NCBI RefSeq assembly: GCF_009727055.1
Contig: NC_052357.1
Coordinates: 84,342,970-84,406,969, forward strand
Direction of reading: 5' to 3'
Length of the DNA: 64,000 bases
Origin: Benincasa hispida
Taxonomy: Eukaryota; Streptophyta; Magnoliopsida; Cucurbitales; Cucurbitaceae
Of this stretch, positions 1 through 11,311 are shown one piece after another (position 1 is the stretch's first letter; the number at the start of each line of letters is the position of its first letter). The position numbers and the translations under genes are program-made. Below the pieces are notes generated by a model, which saw only the letters and a program-made list of their open reading frames with translations, did no database searches and was not told the DNA's origin.

Positions 1-250
1 TTATGAGTTTCATTTAATTTTTAGTCTTTTGCAAGCGATAGAAAGAGGCCTCAATCACCATATAATAATATAAAGTCCCTTCAGAAGATCCTTTGTCCTA
101 ATAGATGTACCTAATAAATCAGCCACAAAAGAGTTGACAGTGAAGAAACTAGAGGGGTCGATTGGTTAAACCCAAGCATCAGGAGAGAGACAAAATCTAA
201 CAGAAGATAAAAAATGAGACAATGAAGCCCATTTAGTGATCTTCAAATTT
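1..250 (-). pseudogene. LINE (non-LTR retrotransposon) 3' coding fragment
   Basis: Read on the minus strand, about 80 codons resemble the end of a plant L1-type LINE polyprotein. A block like SLSPDAWV-stop-PIDPSSFF is followed by TVNSFVADLL and KGLYIIIW. This matches the zf-RVT-like region after the reverse transcriptase, which usually reads WSxDPSGxFSVKSF. The tryptophan before PIDPS is replaced by a stop. The fragment runs off the left edge, so its true 5' part lies outside the window. The assignment rests on motif memory only; an unrelated decayed reading frame is possible. Confidence 0.45.
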
Positions 251-510
251 GTAAGATTACGACGAAAACGTAAAACCGTATTAACGTTTATCAATATATT
301 GAATGATATTTATTACTTAATTAATTAATCTATTATAATTATATATGATTGTCATGCTTATTTTTATAAATTAAATACAAATATATTTTTTTCATAAAAT
401 TCTGATAGCATTTCCCATGCACAAACAAACATAGTCATCTTTGATTCCTAGATACTTTCCACGAATCCTATTTCTAGACATCTATAAAACCTTAAACCAA
501 ACAGACTCTT
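251..510. other. AT-rich spacer, no gene seen
   Basis: Strongly AT-rich DNA with short A/T runs separates the LINE fragment from the copia LTR that starts at 511. I see no open frame, RNA gene or repeat boundary in it. Confidence 0.5.
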
Positions 511-1410
511 TGTTGGGTTGTATGTGGTAAAACTCATAATTTATACTTTGTAAACATATTCTATTTCCAATAAAGTTGTTATTGAATTTTATTCAATAAA
601 CTTGTTATTGAACATGTAAATTGCACTTCTAAAGCCTAAATCCAATAAATTAACGAACCCCTGGCTATAACATGAATACTTGAACTTTATGTAGAGCATA
701 AAAGTGGATCAAGTTTTGAGTATATAGCCAAAATGATCAATAAGTATAAGGATAACGTTGGGTATCTTATCCTAGGGATACTATGGATGCGACTGACTTT
801 GTATTTGATACAAATGATGTGATCCCAAAATCGTTCATATGGAGATATGTGAGTGGAGACATTCTATGCAAAAGGTGTTTGCATAAGACTGGATCATGAA
901 ATAGTCATTTTTCTTTATAATGTTATTTACTGTTAAAACTGACTATTTCAATCGATGACCTAAGGTAACTCGATCTTAATCTTGAGCTAACTATGAACTT
1001 CTATTTATTCGAGATTATCCTTTAATCTGCATGGGTGAGAGTGGCTCAATATCGCCACTTAATAAGCCTCCCATTTTAGGGATAAAACTGGGTAGATAGT
1101 TGGGAACATAGCCATGCAAGGTAGAGCTCGCTTCTACCTGCTTTAGGGATAATACATAAGTTGTTCCCTCAAGTACTGGTACCTAATCTTGAACAAAAGG
1201 CCCCACCTTCTCAGAGAGATTCAGTTTATACGTAGGACCATAAACAATTGTTCATTAGTGGATGGGGACTTAAGAAGCAAGATGGATTACAAGGATAAAA
1301 TGGTAATTTTGACCTATTTGGGAATACGGACAACTATTAAGGATCGATATTTGAGCTAAAAATGATGTCGTTAGTTCATTTAAACCAAAACAAATAAATT
1401 TTGTAAAAAA
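511..1410 (+). repeat. Copia LTR family A, 5' part
   Basis: It starts TGTTGGGTTGTATG and runs through the same ordered blocks as the minus-strand LTR at 9325-11311: AAAACTCATAATTT, CTTGAACTTTATGTAGAG, CAAGTTTTGAGTATATAGCC, GGATACTATGGATGCGAC. The 3' half is missing because the gypsy LTR at 1411 interrupts it. It is either the remaining LTR of a lost copia element or part of the interrupted element continued at 3405. Orientation is plus, opposite to the family A copy at 9325. Confidence 0.7.
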
Positions 1411-2825
1411 TGCACAACTACTAATACTAACATGTATTAATAGTGAAAGCACGGGGTCGATACACAAAGAACCTCTATTAATTGGCAAAATTGAATTTTG
1501 AAATCCAAATTGAGGGGGGATGAGGGTTTGTTGATTTTAAGAAACAAAGTAAAAATAAAACAAAATTTGATATGAAATTTTGGTAATGAGATTAATGAGA
1601 GAGAGTATGAAAGAAATTATGTAAGAAATTCAATGGAAAAAGAATATTGGAGATTTTATATTGATTAACCTAATTCCATCATTGACTTAAATGATTTCAT
1701 TCAATTTAATTGTTCCATAGTTCATTAAAGCTATACCCTAATGCCCTAATTAGCTAACTAAGCTAAATTGGCCCATTAATGTCCACTTAACCCTAATTTA
1801 GTTCATAATGCTTCCTAAAGACATTCCACATTTAATTCCTAAATTGCATGAATTCTTGGCTTTTCTTAACTATGACATTCTTGAAATTAAGAAGACTAAA
1901 ATCAAGATTGATTAATTTGAATGTTGTAAACTAGCAAATATTTTGAGAAAATAAGAAAAATTCCAAATTCTCATTCAAGATTACTAGTTCTTGCAACCTA
2001 ATTATAAATTTGCTATAGAGCTACGAAATTTTGCATACAAAAACCTATAAAAATTGAGTTGTCAATTCAATCTTTAAAAGACTTTATTCAAATTTCAACA
2101 AGAACATTCAAGAACAACAAATTGTAAGAAGAAATTAAAAGAAAAGCCTCAAGAATTGATTAATCAAACATAATTCTCAAGAAAAGAACTTACCTACTCA
2201 TGAATTGGCAAAGTATTCAAGCAATCCATTGAATCTTGCATCAAAATGTACATAGATTGAAGGATTAAAGACAATTTCTAAATATATATACAGAGAATAG
2301 CTCTCTAATTTCATCAAAATTGATTTCTCTCTCATTCTTTATGCACTAATCTCACTTGCCTCTTCTTCTGAAATTTGTTTAGGAAAACTGATTTTTAACT
2401 TCTGCAGGTCGTAGAGTTGCAATGCTCGTTATCAGCGTCGCAACTCTTGCTTACGCAAGGCACACACGCGCTTCTTTTTTTTCCTGTCAACATACGAAGC
2501 GTTGCAACACTGTGGGATAGCGTTGCAATGTTGCCTTGTTTTGCAGCAATTTGATGCTCTTTGTCTTCTAGCGTCGAGGCAGCATTGGGCTGTTCACAAA
2601 TTCTAGCGTTGCAACGTTGCTTTGATGGCAAAATGGTAATTTTCTTAACTTCTTCTAATTAGGTGATTGTTGGCTCGCTTTTGCTCATTTTCGCTCCAAA
2701 TTTCTTTTAATGACTCTAAAGTGCCCTCGTGACTATTTTACCTATAAAATTGGGATATTAAGAAAATCAATAGTATAAAGTGAGGGAGTTAACATGTAAA
2801 ACATAGTTCTTTCCAAGACCTATCA
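1411..2825 (-). repeat. Ty3/gypsy LTR, minus strand
   Basis: On the minus strand the LTR begins TGATAGGTCTTGG just after a polypurine tract within CTAAGTTGGGAGTATTT (2826-2845), the usual pre-LTR signature of plant gypsy elements. It ends near 1411. A second copy lies at 43252-44459. Both contain a conserved AATAGAGGTTC ... ATCGACC block (about 1453-1485) and a GC-richer island with repeated GCGTTGCAAC (2395-2630). The open frame over that island is an artefact of base composition. Exact ends come from comparing the two copies and are good to about 10 bp. Confidence 0.7.
2803..2823 (-). repeat. LTR-terminal inverted repeat
   Basis: Directly after the minus-strand LTR start TGA/TG there are arms ATAGGTCTT and AAGAACTAT around a 3-nt loop, with one mismatch. 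The sister LTR at 44437-44457 has the same arrangement with a different base at the mismatch. Confidence 0.55.
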
Positions 2826-3400
2826 AAATACTCCCAACTTAGCTTTTGGTCGTCCCAAGCAAGTAAAGTTGAAAACATACATTTAGTCAAAATCTGAATC
2901 ACTTGATTATTTATTCATTTGTTTGTTGATTCAAATTGTTTATATGCTCACTTGACTTACACAAATATTTCATTCTTAACTCTTTTCTTAACAATCAAGG
3001 AAGTATTGATACAATACAAGTATTTAGAAAATTAGAATTTACTAACAATCAATTGAGACTTAATTTTTTAAAAAAATTCCTTTTCTAGCAAAATCATGAA
3101 AGAAACAAGTGCAAAGTTTTAGTTTATTTAAGAGTCTAAGGCTAGTGGAAAGGTTCTATCTAACTCTCAATTCTTCTTCACCGCACACTAGCTCAATTAT
3201 CGGTCTAAGATATACTTAAACTTGCAAAAAGGAAAGGCAATTCTAAGACAAAGGTGCTTTTTATAAACTCGCGTACACAAATCTTAATAGAAATTTCTTT
3301 TACCTAGAGGGATAGCTTTCACACTTCGACTGTCAGAAACCTATCACTCTTTTCTCGTGGACCCTAACTAAACACGATGGAGCACACCGTTAGTGAAAGT
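2826..3400 (-). mobile_element. Gypsy internal 3' end before the LTR
   Basis: This non-coding stretch on the minus strand leads into the polypurine tract and LTR below 2825. It matches 44460-45122 block by block, for example the CCTCTAGGTAC and AAGCTATCCC region near 3290-3320. Both copies share homology up to the words GTGAAAGTTATGTT; here copia coding DNA follows at 3405, which marks the breakpoint of the insertion. No reading frame is recognisable. Confidence 0.6.
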
Positions 3401-3404
3401 TATG

Positions 3405-3746
3405 TTATTTGGTCCCTACCTTAAAGATTGTTTCGCCTTCTGTTAATTGTCTCCAAGAACTTGTTTCCTGTGAGAAAGTATAGATATGGTTAGCGGCACC
3501 TGAATCAATTATCCATGTTTTATCGTTTTCCACTAAACATGCTTCGATAACAAGTAAATTATATTTATCTTGTTGTTCGAATTTTGCATTCTCATCAATA
3601 TCGTTCAAAACTTTAGATGAGTTAGTAGATAAAGGATACCTCTTTGTTAAAACTCTTTTAGAACCATTAACCGCTAGTAATTTGTACGTTGATTTGAGTT
3701 TATTGTTAACTAATTCGGAGGCGAGTATTCTAGAAGAATTCGACAT
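3405..3746 (-). pseudogene. Copia gag start fused to protease (remnant)
   Basis: This is a 113-residue frame of a copia polyprotein. Residues 1-50 resemble the gag start (MSNSSRILASE..., then a VLTKRYP-like block corresponding to the usual VLTEECP). Residues 60-95 are the protease region: LLVIEACLVEND, then WIIDSGAANHIY with the catalytic DSG. The nucleocapsid zinc knuckle and most of gag are absent, so an internal deletion has joined gag start to protease. The frame is cut by the gypsy insertion at about 3400. It belongs to the minus-strand copia whose LTR is at 9325-11311. It cannot encode a working polyprotein. Confidence 0.75.
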
Positions 3747-4072
3747 GTTGAAAATTTTTAAATAAATTATAATAAGAAAATTGCCACTAAATCCAAAGTC
3801 AAAGTTTTAGCAAAACAAGTAATAATGTGTCTATAAACATTACTTATTTGTAATGATACTATAGTGAGTCAGATTACATGCTACTGAGGGGCAGACAAAT
3901 ACTCCTTCACTAAAGAAAAAAAAATTTGACCAAACACTATCTCCAGAATAAATCTTATTCTTATAGTCGTTTAGTTATCATTTTTGGTCAAAATTTACTA
4001 ACACTTTAGCAATTCTATAAGTGTAACCCATCGTTTTCAGATGTTAGAGGTCGACCCCAACTATGCTACCGA
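3747..4072 (-). mobile_element. Copia 5' leader, gag-proximal part
   Basis: Read on the minus strand, blocks such as GACCTCTAACATCTGAAAACG, GGGTTACACTTATAG and AATAAGATTTATTCTGGAG line up with the plus-strand copia leader at about 19350-19460. It is therefore the untranslated leader of the same superfamily, lying between its PBS (9311) and gag (3746) but now separated from the rest by a gypsy insertion. Confidence 0.6.
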
Positions 4073-4198
4073 AATGGAGAGTCAAGGTTAGGAATGGACC
4101 TAAGAAATCCTATCTATTTCTGGAGTTTGAGTTGTTCCGAATCCTATGTTACAACCTTCTGAGGGAATAGCCATTGTTAAACGACTAGAAAGGGCCGC
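4073..4198 (+). repeat. Gypsy pre-LTR segment, copy 1
   Basis: About 125 bp, from GAAATGGAGAGTCAAGG to AAACGACTAGAAAGGGCC, recur at 7295-7433. Here they end in a purine run (AGAAAGGG) directly before the LTR start at 4199, as expected of the internal 3' end and polypurine tract of an element. The LTR at 4199 may thus have served two tandem elements. Confidence 0.55.
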
Positions 4199-4200
4199 TA

Positions 4201-4223
4201 ATAGCTTGTAGAAATACAGCTAT
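4201..4223 (+). repeat. LTR-terminal inverted repeat
   Basis: Arms ATAGCTTGT and ACAGCTAT (one bulged T) flank loop AGAAAT immediately inside the LTR start. The same loop with different arms occurs at 53051 and 61357. Confidence 0.6.
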
Positions 4224-4674
4224 TGTAGCATTTTACTTAAAATTATGAGGGCTGATGAGAAGAATATGCGTTGATAATACTAAGAATTCATGTGGAAAAG
4301 TGAGCTTGCGTTGACCAGCACTGAAAATTCTCACTAACCCTATATCATGCATTATTCTACGTCAAAATGTCTATTTTTGTAGCTATTGTAAGAATGAATC
4401 ACATGCGTTGATCCCAGACCATCGCAAAGTTGATCGCATGCGTTTATCTTCATGAAGATTAGTTCGTCGCATGGAATGTTGCATCTACAGAATGATAACC
4501 GTGATAGAAGGTTGATCGCATGGTAGGTGAAATACGTTGATACTTCAGAATAAACGATCATGAAGCATACCTTGAGAGTATAAAAAAGATAAAATGATGC
4601 CGACATTTCACCTATCACGTCAGAAGTGGCAATGATTCAGAGCGGGACTTCCAATATTGTTGGCATTTGAGCTG

Positions 4675-4683
4675 TATAAATAG
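4675..4683 (+). promoter_or_regulatory. Candidate TATA box of G1 LTR
   Basis: TATAAATAG lies about 475 bp into the LTR, preceded by GAGCTG. The same GCTxTATAAATAG context is found at 32521 in the related LTR, which supports a real core promoter. Confidence 0.6.
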
Positions 4684-5828
4684 AGCCTTGGAGCCCATGT
4701 TCAAAGCATCTGAGTCTCTGCCTTAGGCAGATTCTTGTGATCATAGATGAGATCATGAGCAAGACATTCTTTGAGAGTTCTTTACTTCCACAGCCCTTTC
4801 CAAGTGACAATCGGAGCTTTGCCGGAGATAGAGCTCGAGAGAGACTTCTCCGCTACCCATCCATGGCACAACCGGTAGCCTTGATGTACCAATCTGGAAT
4901 GGTATAGCAAAGAGGTTGCCTACATCTAGCCCTCCACCTTTCTTCTTATCTCTTTATTGTAATCAATGCAATAATTGGCTTAAGACATTAATGCATTTTT
5001 GTAATCAATGTATCTTGTTAGTTCCTTCAGCACCATCATCATCATCTTCTTCTTCTTTATCGTCATTTATTGTCATCGTTTAGTTGTGTTGATTGCAAAA
5101 GTTATTGCATACTCAATCACGCGGTATAGAAATATGACGCATGTAGCAAACCATCAAAGGGTGTGTGTGGTGCAAGTATAGCGAGCCAATCTTTTTTGCT
5201 TAGTGCGAGGCTATCGCAATAGCTTGCCTACGAGCTGAGTAGCTATATGAACTACCCGAGAGGGTAACTCACTAAGCAAAGCAGGTAGTGTTCCTAGAGA
5301 AAGGAATAATCTTTATGCTCAATGCAACCATGCGTTTATAGAGATATAGGAGCATATGGCTAACCATCAAGAGGTGTGCGATGCATTAGTGTGGCGAGCT
5401 AGGATTACTCTTGCGGCCAAGCATAATGATGCGGTGAATTTATTCCTTCCACAATCTTTCTCCATGCACCTATTTATGTGTTAACAGTTACCACAGCTCT
5501 ACCAATTCTCATAGTCAAACTTCCATTGCTCATTCTGTTTAGCTAGGGGTAGGAGTAGCACATAGTCTATTAGCTTCTTTCTTTTTACTTTTATTCATCG
5601 CCTCAAACGCATTACTTTGCAAATATCATTTAGTTACAAGTCCCTGTGTTCGACCTTGGATCATCCAGAGAAACTTGCATTCTCCTTATACTTGGCAAGA
5701 GAGCAAGAAAACTTGTGACAGGAACGCATGGTCATCGCATACATAATTAACGCATATCGTATACTCTTCAGTTCAATGCATGACCATCAACACATATCAA
5801 AAGAGGGCATTTTCTAGTCACCAAGTTT

Positions 5829-5848
5829 TTAGCGTTGTTGCCGGGGAC
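5829..5848 (+). other. Gypsy primer binding site
   Basis: TTAGCGTTGTTGCCGGGGAC closely matches the TTGGCGCCGTTGCCGGGG motif typical of Athila/Tat-type plant gypsy elements. It starts 8 bases after the LTR end CA at 5819-5820. Confidence 0.7.
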
Positions 5849-5939
5849 TTGGCAGCTAATAGTTTGTTAAGTTTTGTTTTTCGTAGGGGCCCTTTTTGAT
5901 CTTAGGCGTATTGTAGTTTGTGCGACCAAGTTGCAAACA

Positions 5940-6180
5940 ATATTTAAGTGAAGGTGATGCGCCAGAATTCGATATTGACCCTAAGATCGAAAGGTTATTT
6001 GTCGCATGAGCTGGAAGTAGTCTTAGTAGCGTGGTAACCACCATACAGCCAATGAATGTTGAAAGCTCTAGAGGTCGGGACAATGAGTTCCTTGACCCAT
6101 ACAGCCGAGTTCAATCTTCTACATGGAAGAGTCCTTGCGGTGACTTCACTCAAATTTCTCCAGGGATGTCTTCTACTCTA
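5940..6180 (+). pseudogene. Gypsy gag N-terminal remnant (G1)
   Basis: Translation gives EFDIDPKIERLFVA, a stop, then weakly conserved residues. It corresponds to EFEADPEIERTFCA plus a stop at 55018-55062 in the larger gypsy element. Only the first tens of gag codons remain; at about 6180 the sequence joins non-coding 3' internal DNA, so more than 95% of the polyprotein is deleted. Confidence 0.6.
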
Positions 6181-7294
6181 TCTTTACTTTTATTTCCTAG
6201 TTAACTTCTTTAGTTTATTTATTTGATTATTGTTGTTTTGGAATTGCGACTGCTTTTCTTGGATGTGATGTTGCATTTGCTCCTTGTGGATGCTATAATA
6301 ATTTCCTCTCAGTGTGTTGTTTTGAAGGAGGAATCCTCTCCATCATTCAATGCATGGCTATTCTCAGTGTGTAGTTATTAACACAATTGATATTCTACTT
6401 GCATGTTTCTTTTTTTGAAGGAGAAATCCTCTCCATCATTCAACGCATGCGTTATCCTTTTGAAATTCTCTTTTGCCCGCTTGCTTTCTTTTGTATTGAT
6501 AGATTAGCATCCATGATGATACTTATGTAAATTCACTACATCCACTAACTAAAACATCATATGACTCACCTCAGTTTAGTAGCTTCTTCAAAGTTTGACA
6601 GTCTTAAGTTTTATTATGTGCAAACCTCTACTCAAACCTCTTTTACTGCATTTTTAAACGATTTTTTTTTAGCTTCTTGGCAAGGACTCTACCACTCTCT
6701 AAATTTAGGGGTAGGAGTGGTCCGAGAAAATGTGTCCATTTTAAACATTGCAATGATCCTTAAAAAAAATTATAATAAAAACTCCACTGTCAGTGCAAAG
6801 GGGAGACCCAACCTTATAAGAGTTAAAGTTGTGAAAGGCACTGACCCATAGTTGGATACCTAGCATGACACTCGTGCAGGTAAGCCAAAACGAAAGTAGG
6901 TGTCCAGAATCAACGCATGATAATAACTCCTCTGTCTGGTGCAAACTAAAATTAGCCAAGATAAGAGTTGAGTTGAATATGGCATGCAACCGAAGTTGGA
7001 TGACTGCATGGCACTCGTGGGGGCAAGCCAAAACGAAGAGCGTAACCAGATTCAATGCCTCAATCAAAAGTTTTTGAGCGGAGGCTTGCTAGAATTAAAC
7101 TTAGAAAACATCTCTTAGAAGAAGTGGCTAAGTTTGAAGAGAATGTTGCTGCCCAGGTTTGAGGTGCAAGTGAATTATATTCTAAGAGGCTGGTCAATGC
7201 AAAGGAAGAGTCAAAAGGTGAAATGGAGAGTCAAGGTTGGGAATGGACGTCACCTTAGTATAACACATGCTTGAGGACAAGCATGATTCTAAAT
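6181..7294 (+). mobile_element. Gypsy 3' non-coding region (G1)
   Basis: No credible gene. Landmarks shared with the other gypsy elements here are AAACCTCTACTCAAACCTC (6621), a polypurine-like CTCTAAATTTAGGGGTAGG (6695-6715), two copies of the 40-50 bp GTTGGATxxC...CAAGCCAAAACGAA motif (6849-6894 and 6993-7037), and a terminal CTTGAGGACAAGCATGA ... AAATTTGGGGATGA (7271-7294). The short frames that cross the motif copies on both strands are by-products. Confidence 0.65.
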
Positions 7295-7433
7295 TTGGGG
7301 ATGAAATAGAGAGTTAAGGTTGGGAATGGACCTAAGAAATCCTATCTATTTTTGGAGTTTAAGTTATTCCGAATCCTATGTTACATTTCTCCAAGGGGAT
7401 AACCGTCGTTAAACGACTAGCAAGGGCCACCTA
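7295..7433 (+). repeat. Gypsy pre-LTR segment, copy 2
   Basis: It repeats 4073-4198 with scattered substitutions and ends AAACGACTAGCAAGGGCC. No LTR follows; copia leader DNA starts at about 7434, so the 3' LTR of G1 has been lost. Confidence 0.55.
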
Positions 7434-9310
7434 AAGCAAACCAACAGGTGCAACATAGGAATCTCATGGTCCAAACTAATGGAAAAGACTGCAGGACATG
7501 TTGACACATATCCTTCACCCACTTACAATGAACTACTTCGCCCGTTCACTTTGTTATTGACTCATACAAACACTTTCCGAATAGAGGTCACTCCCAGGGT
7601 GACACAAAGCGTCATATGAATCTCACAGTGTGAATTATGTGGAGACGTGGAAGTTGAAATCTACGTATCATATATTTGATTTATGTTTGATTGACTTCCC
7701 CTTTATTCACCGGAATCTAGATTTATGCAAATACTTTTCGAATGGAGGTCACTACCAGGGTGACACGAAGTGCCGCTTAAATCTCGATTTTGAACTCTTA
7801 GGGATGTGTGAGCTAAAAATAATATATTCTACATGTTATTGATCTCCCACTGAAGTGTTCTAATAAATTTATCATATAAGTTTATTAAACTCCCACTGAA
7901 GTGTTCTACTATTAAATTGGGTATATTTATATTTAGGTTCATTTCGGCTAAATAAACAACTCTAAGTCTATGTGATTTTTCTAAGTATAACGCTTGTAAA
8001 TGGATTTTAAACCTATGATGTATAGGTGATAAACCATTTTATTATCTCACAACGCTCACGTATGCTTATAAAACCGGTTAACAACACCAAAAAATTTAGC
8101 CATAATCCCTAGGTAGGAGGTATTCCGTTGACCGTCAACTTAAGTACCTCCAACCTTAGATAGGATTATATACCGGTTGAGTTTGTAACAACATTTTACA
8201 AGATGTCGACCTATTTTAACTTATTTAAAACGGGTGGTTAACTTACATGAGTATGAAACTTATATTCGTTTATGGATTTTAATGTCTAACTCAATTTTAT
8301 AACAACTTATAAAATTGGGCATGCTCTTACATCCACAATATGCGTCAAAAGAATTCAAATTTAATATAACAGTTATATTAAATAGCAGAAACCCTAAACA
8401 TGCATTCTATACATTATAACAAATTATAACATATACATAATGCATGTAACATGCTTCCTATGGTGAGTTTTAAAATCTAAAGGACATACTATATGCACAG
8501 ACATGTTTAAATTTAAATATAACATACATCACATGCATAATAATTTAAATAATATTGATATGGTTCAACTTTGGCATCATAATATAGCATAATAACTAAA
8601 TTATTACAAAACTGGTCCAAAAACAACTTCAAAACGGTGTAAAACTGCTTAAACAGACCCAAACTAGACTTGAACTACTCGAACCAGACCCTCAAGACAT
8701 CAAAATGGGTGGAACCAAACAAGAATGGTTAAATCGAACCGGATTGGGGCTGAGCCAGACCGAAACTAAAGAAAATAAGTCGAACCGGCGTTCATCGATC
8801 GTCCTTGCTCAATCAAATTGATTCAGACTTGCTACTAGACCAAAATCTCGCTCCTCACTCAAAATCTCGCTGGCTCGCTTGAAATCTTGCTGAAAAGCTA
8901 GAAATCTCGTTGGCTGGGATGAACAGCGTTGTGACACTTCATCTCAACATTGCGACGTTACGGGAAGTTTACCACGATCTGGGTAGCCACGAAGAACAGT
9001 GTTGCGATGCTCAAGGGCAGCTTGCAATGCTGCCTGGATAGAAGCCATTTTGAAGAATTTTCTCCTCGGCCTTGCTTTCTTCAATCTCCAAATTACAACT
9101 TATTTTGGACTTTAATGACTCCAAATAAATTATAGACTCTAGAGCACAGATATAATCTCATCAAACAAGAGCCAATTACAAATTTAACTTGGAAATCAAA
9201 GAGAAATCTAATACCAAATCTAAACAAACCATCCATATCAATGTAAACATGCAACTTTAGAAATTCACCCACCAAAAGTCAAATTAATGTTAATTGAGTG
9301 CTTAAATCAC
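7434..9310 (-). mobile_element. Copia 5' leader (minus-strand element)
   Basis: This untranslated DNA lies between the PBS at 9311 and the gypsy insertion. A pair of about 60-bp segments (7571-7630 and 7732-7791, offset 161 bp) contains GAGGTCACTxCCAGGGTGAC. A related pair with a similar offset occurs in the plus-strand copia leader at 19022-19272. A second small duplication is CTCCCACTGAAGTGTTCTA at about 7843 and 7891. I see no protein-coding segment. Confidence 0.55.
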
Positions 9311-9324
9311 GCTCTGATACCAAT
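9311..9324 (-). other. Copia primer binding site (tRNA-iMet type)
   Basis: The minus strand reads ATTGGTATCAGAGC, the standard plant copia PBS complementary to the 3' end of initiator tRNA-Met. It directly abuts the LTR end, which fixes the orientation of this element as minus. Confidence 0.85.
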
Positions 9325-11311
9325 TGATGGAATACACAAGCAAGCAATGGAAGCAAACAGAATCAATAAGCACTCTAATTACATTTAATTTGAGCTATAA
9401 AGCATGCTATTTAAGAAAAACTAAAGTTGGGTTTCAAGTTGAGCTTACCTTTGATGAAATCTTCCAATTCCAAGCTGCTTTTCATTCCAAATTAGCTCCA
9501 AAATGACAGTGAACCATCAAGAGATCTTCTCTACTATTCTTAGCCTTGAATTTGAGCTGTGGAACTCGAACTTGATTGAATTTGGTGAAGGAAATTGAGG
9601 AAGTTTATGAGGAAAAAGATGAAGTAGCAAAAACTCAATTTCAGCTCAAGAACCACACCTTCTTCTTCAAATATGAGAGTTTTTATTGAATCTCAACATG
9701 CAATCACACTCCATATGATTGATGTCCAGCAACTGCTTCAATTAATTTGGAGATTGGTGTGTGAATTGCATGGGATACACCTCATGCTTGAAGAAAATGT
9801 GGAAAAAACCCACTTCCTCAATTAGTTCCAAAATTTCAAATTCTTTATTAATTTCCAAAATTAATTTTAAAATTAATTAAATTCAATTTGATTAATACAC
9901 AATTAACCAAATTTAATATTTCAATATTCAATTTCTCAAATTGAAATTTAAAATGGGAAATTAATTTGATTTTTAATTAATTAATTAATTTAATATCAAA
10001 TATTAAATTAATCACACACCTAATGTTAAACATGAATCCTATTCATTTAATTAATATTTAAATATTATAAACTCTCCAATTTTGTTTAATTTCAATAAAT
10101 TAAACGTTAATTAATTATATCAAATATAATTGTACAAACCCTAATTTGAATTTGAACTTATCCAAATTCAAACCCTATTTCAATTTGAACATTTCAATTT
10201 GAAATTCAATTTGCACACTTCAAATTGATATCATTCCAAATTCACTCGATTAATAATTCAAGGTGTTCATGTTTTACGAGTTAGTAGAGGGACCTTATGG
10301 ACCTACAGATCATAAGCTCCAACGATTAAGATTAATTGGCTAAAACTTTTTAAACCAAATTAATCAATATTTGTTAAATATCAAGTCACTCCACTATATC
10401 TCGATAGTTGCACTCTTCTTACTGTAGATATATTTGTGTCCACATAATTTAATCGTAGTCAGTAAGTCGACCCTTCACAGATTGTTCGTAATAACGGATG
10501 GGTCAATATGCTGTTTTACCCCCGATATTACATCTTGTTCCTTAAGTTCCTACTGATCCTCTAATGAATAATTGGTTTATGATCTACTCACTAAACCGGA
10601 TCCCTCTCGGACCAATGAGAGAGTGGAGCCCCCTTGTTTAAGACCTGGATTCAGTACTTAAGAGAACAACCTTTCTCCTATTCCTAAATTGGGTAGGCGT
10701 GAATTCCGTCTTGCACCTTTTATCCCCAGCTATCTACCCAGTCTTACCCTTGAAATGGGAGGCTTATTGAGCCGGCACTGTTGAGCCAACCCTCACCCAT
10801 GAAAATCTAAGGATAACCCTGAATAGATAAGAGTTCATAATTAGCTCAGGATTAAAATTGAGTTACCTAGGTCATCTAAGCGAAATAGTTATTCTTAAAT
10901 AGTAAACAACATTATATATTAAAAGTGACTTATTTCTTGGTCCGATCTTATGCAAACTCATTGCATAGGACGCTCCCACTTCTTATGTCAATACGTGAAT
11001 GAATCTAGATCACTTCGTTTGTAGTATCTTTATAATAACTTGTAACAGCTATAGAGTAGGTCGCATCCAACAGTGTTACCAGAATAAGGTACCCAACTTT
11101 AATCATGTTCTATAGACCGTTTTGGCTATTTACTCGAACTTTGATCCATCTTTATATTTGTACATAAAGTTCAAGTATTCATGTAATAGCCATGGATTTT
11201 AGTTTATTCGATTTAGACTTTATGAATGCAATTAATAAATTCAATATATTTATTGATAAAAGAATATGTTTAACTTTACAAACTGCGAGTTTTAGGACAT
11301 AATAGGCAGCA
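9325..11311 (-). repeat. Copia LTR family A, complete 5' LTR
   Basis: On the minus strand it starts at 11311 (TGCTGCCTATTATGTCC, then TAAAACTCGCAG) and ends CA at 9325, next to the PBS. Length about 1987 bp. The middle (9840-10250) is very AT-rich with AATTAATT runs. Related copies are at 511-1410 (+), 28911-30724 (-) and 62905-63106 (-). Confidence 0.75.

Larger units (their letters stand above)
4199..5820 (+). repeat. Gypsy LTR (element G1)
   Basis: The LTR starts TAATAGC (terminal TG mutated to TA) and ends TAGTCA just before a gypsy-type primer binding site. It contains a TATA box at 4675 and U3 repeats rich in GCATGCG and GATCGCATG (4400-4520). A conserved end block (CCCTGTGTTCGACC, GGATCATCC, AGAAACTTGCATTCTCC, AAGAAAACTTGTGACAGG) is shared with the LTRs ending at 33796 and 54875. 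Total length about 1620 bp. Confidence 0.75.

Noticed and set aside
9311..9324. tRNA gene fragments at PBS sites
   Set aside because: The matches are short complements of tRNA 3' ends used as primers, with no cloverleaf; the same holds for 17033, 25962 and 37012.
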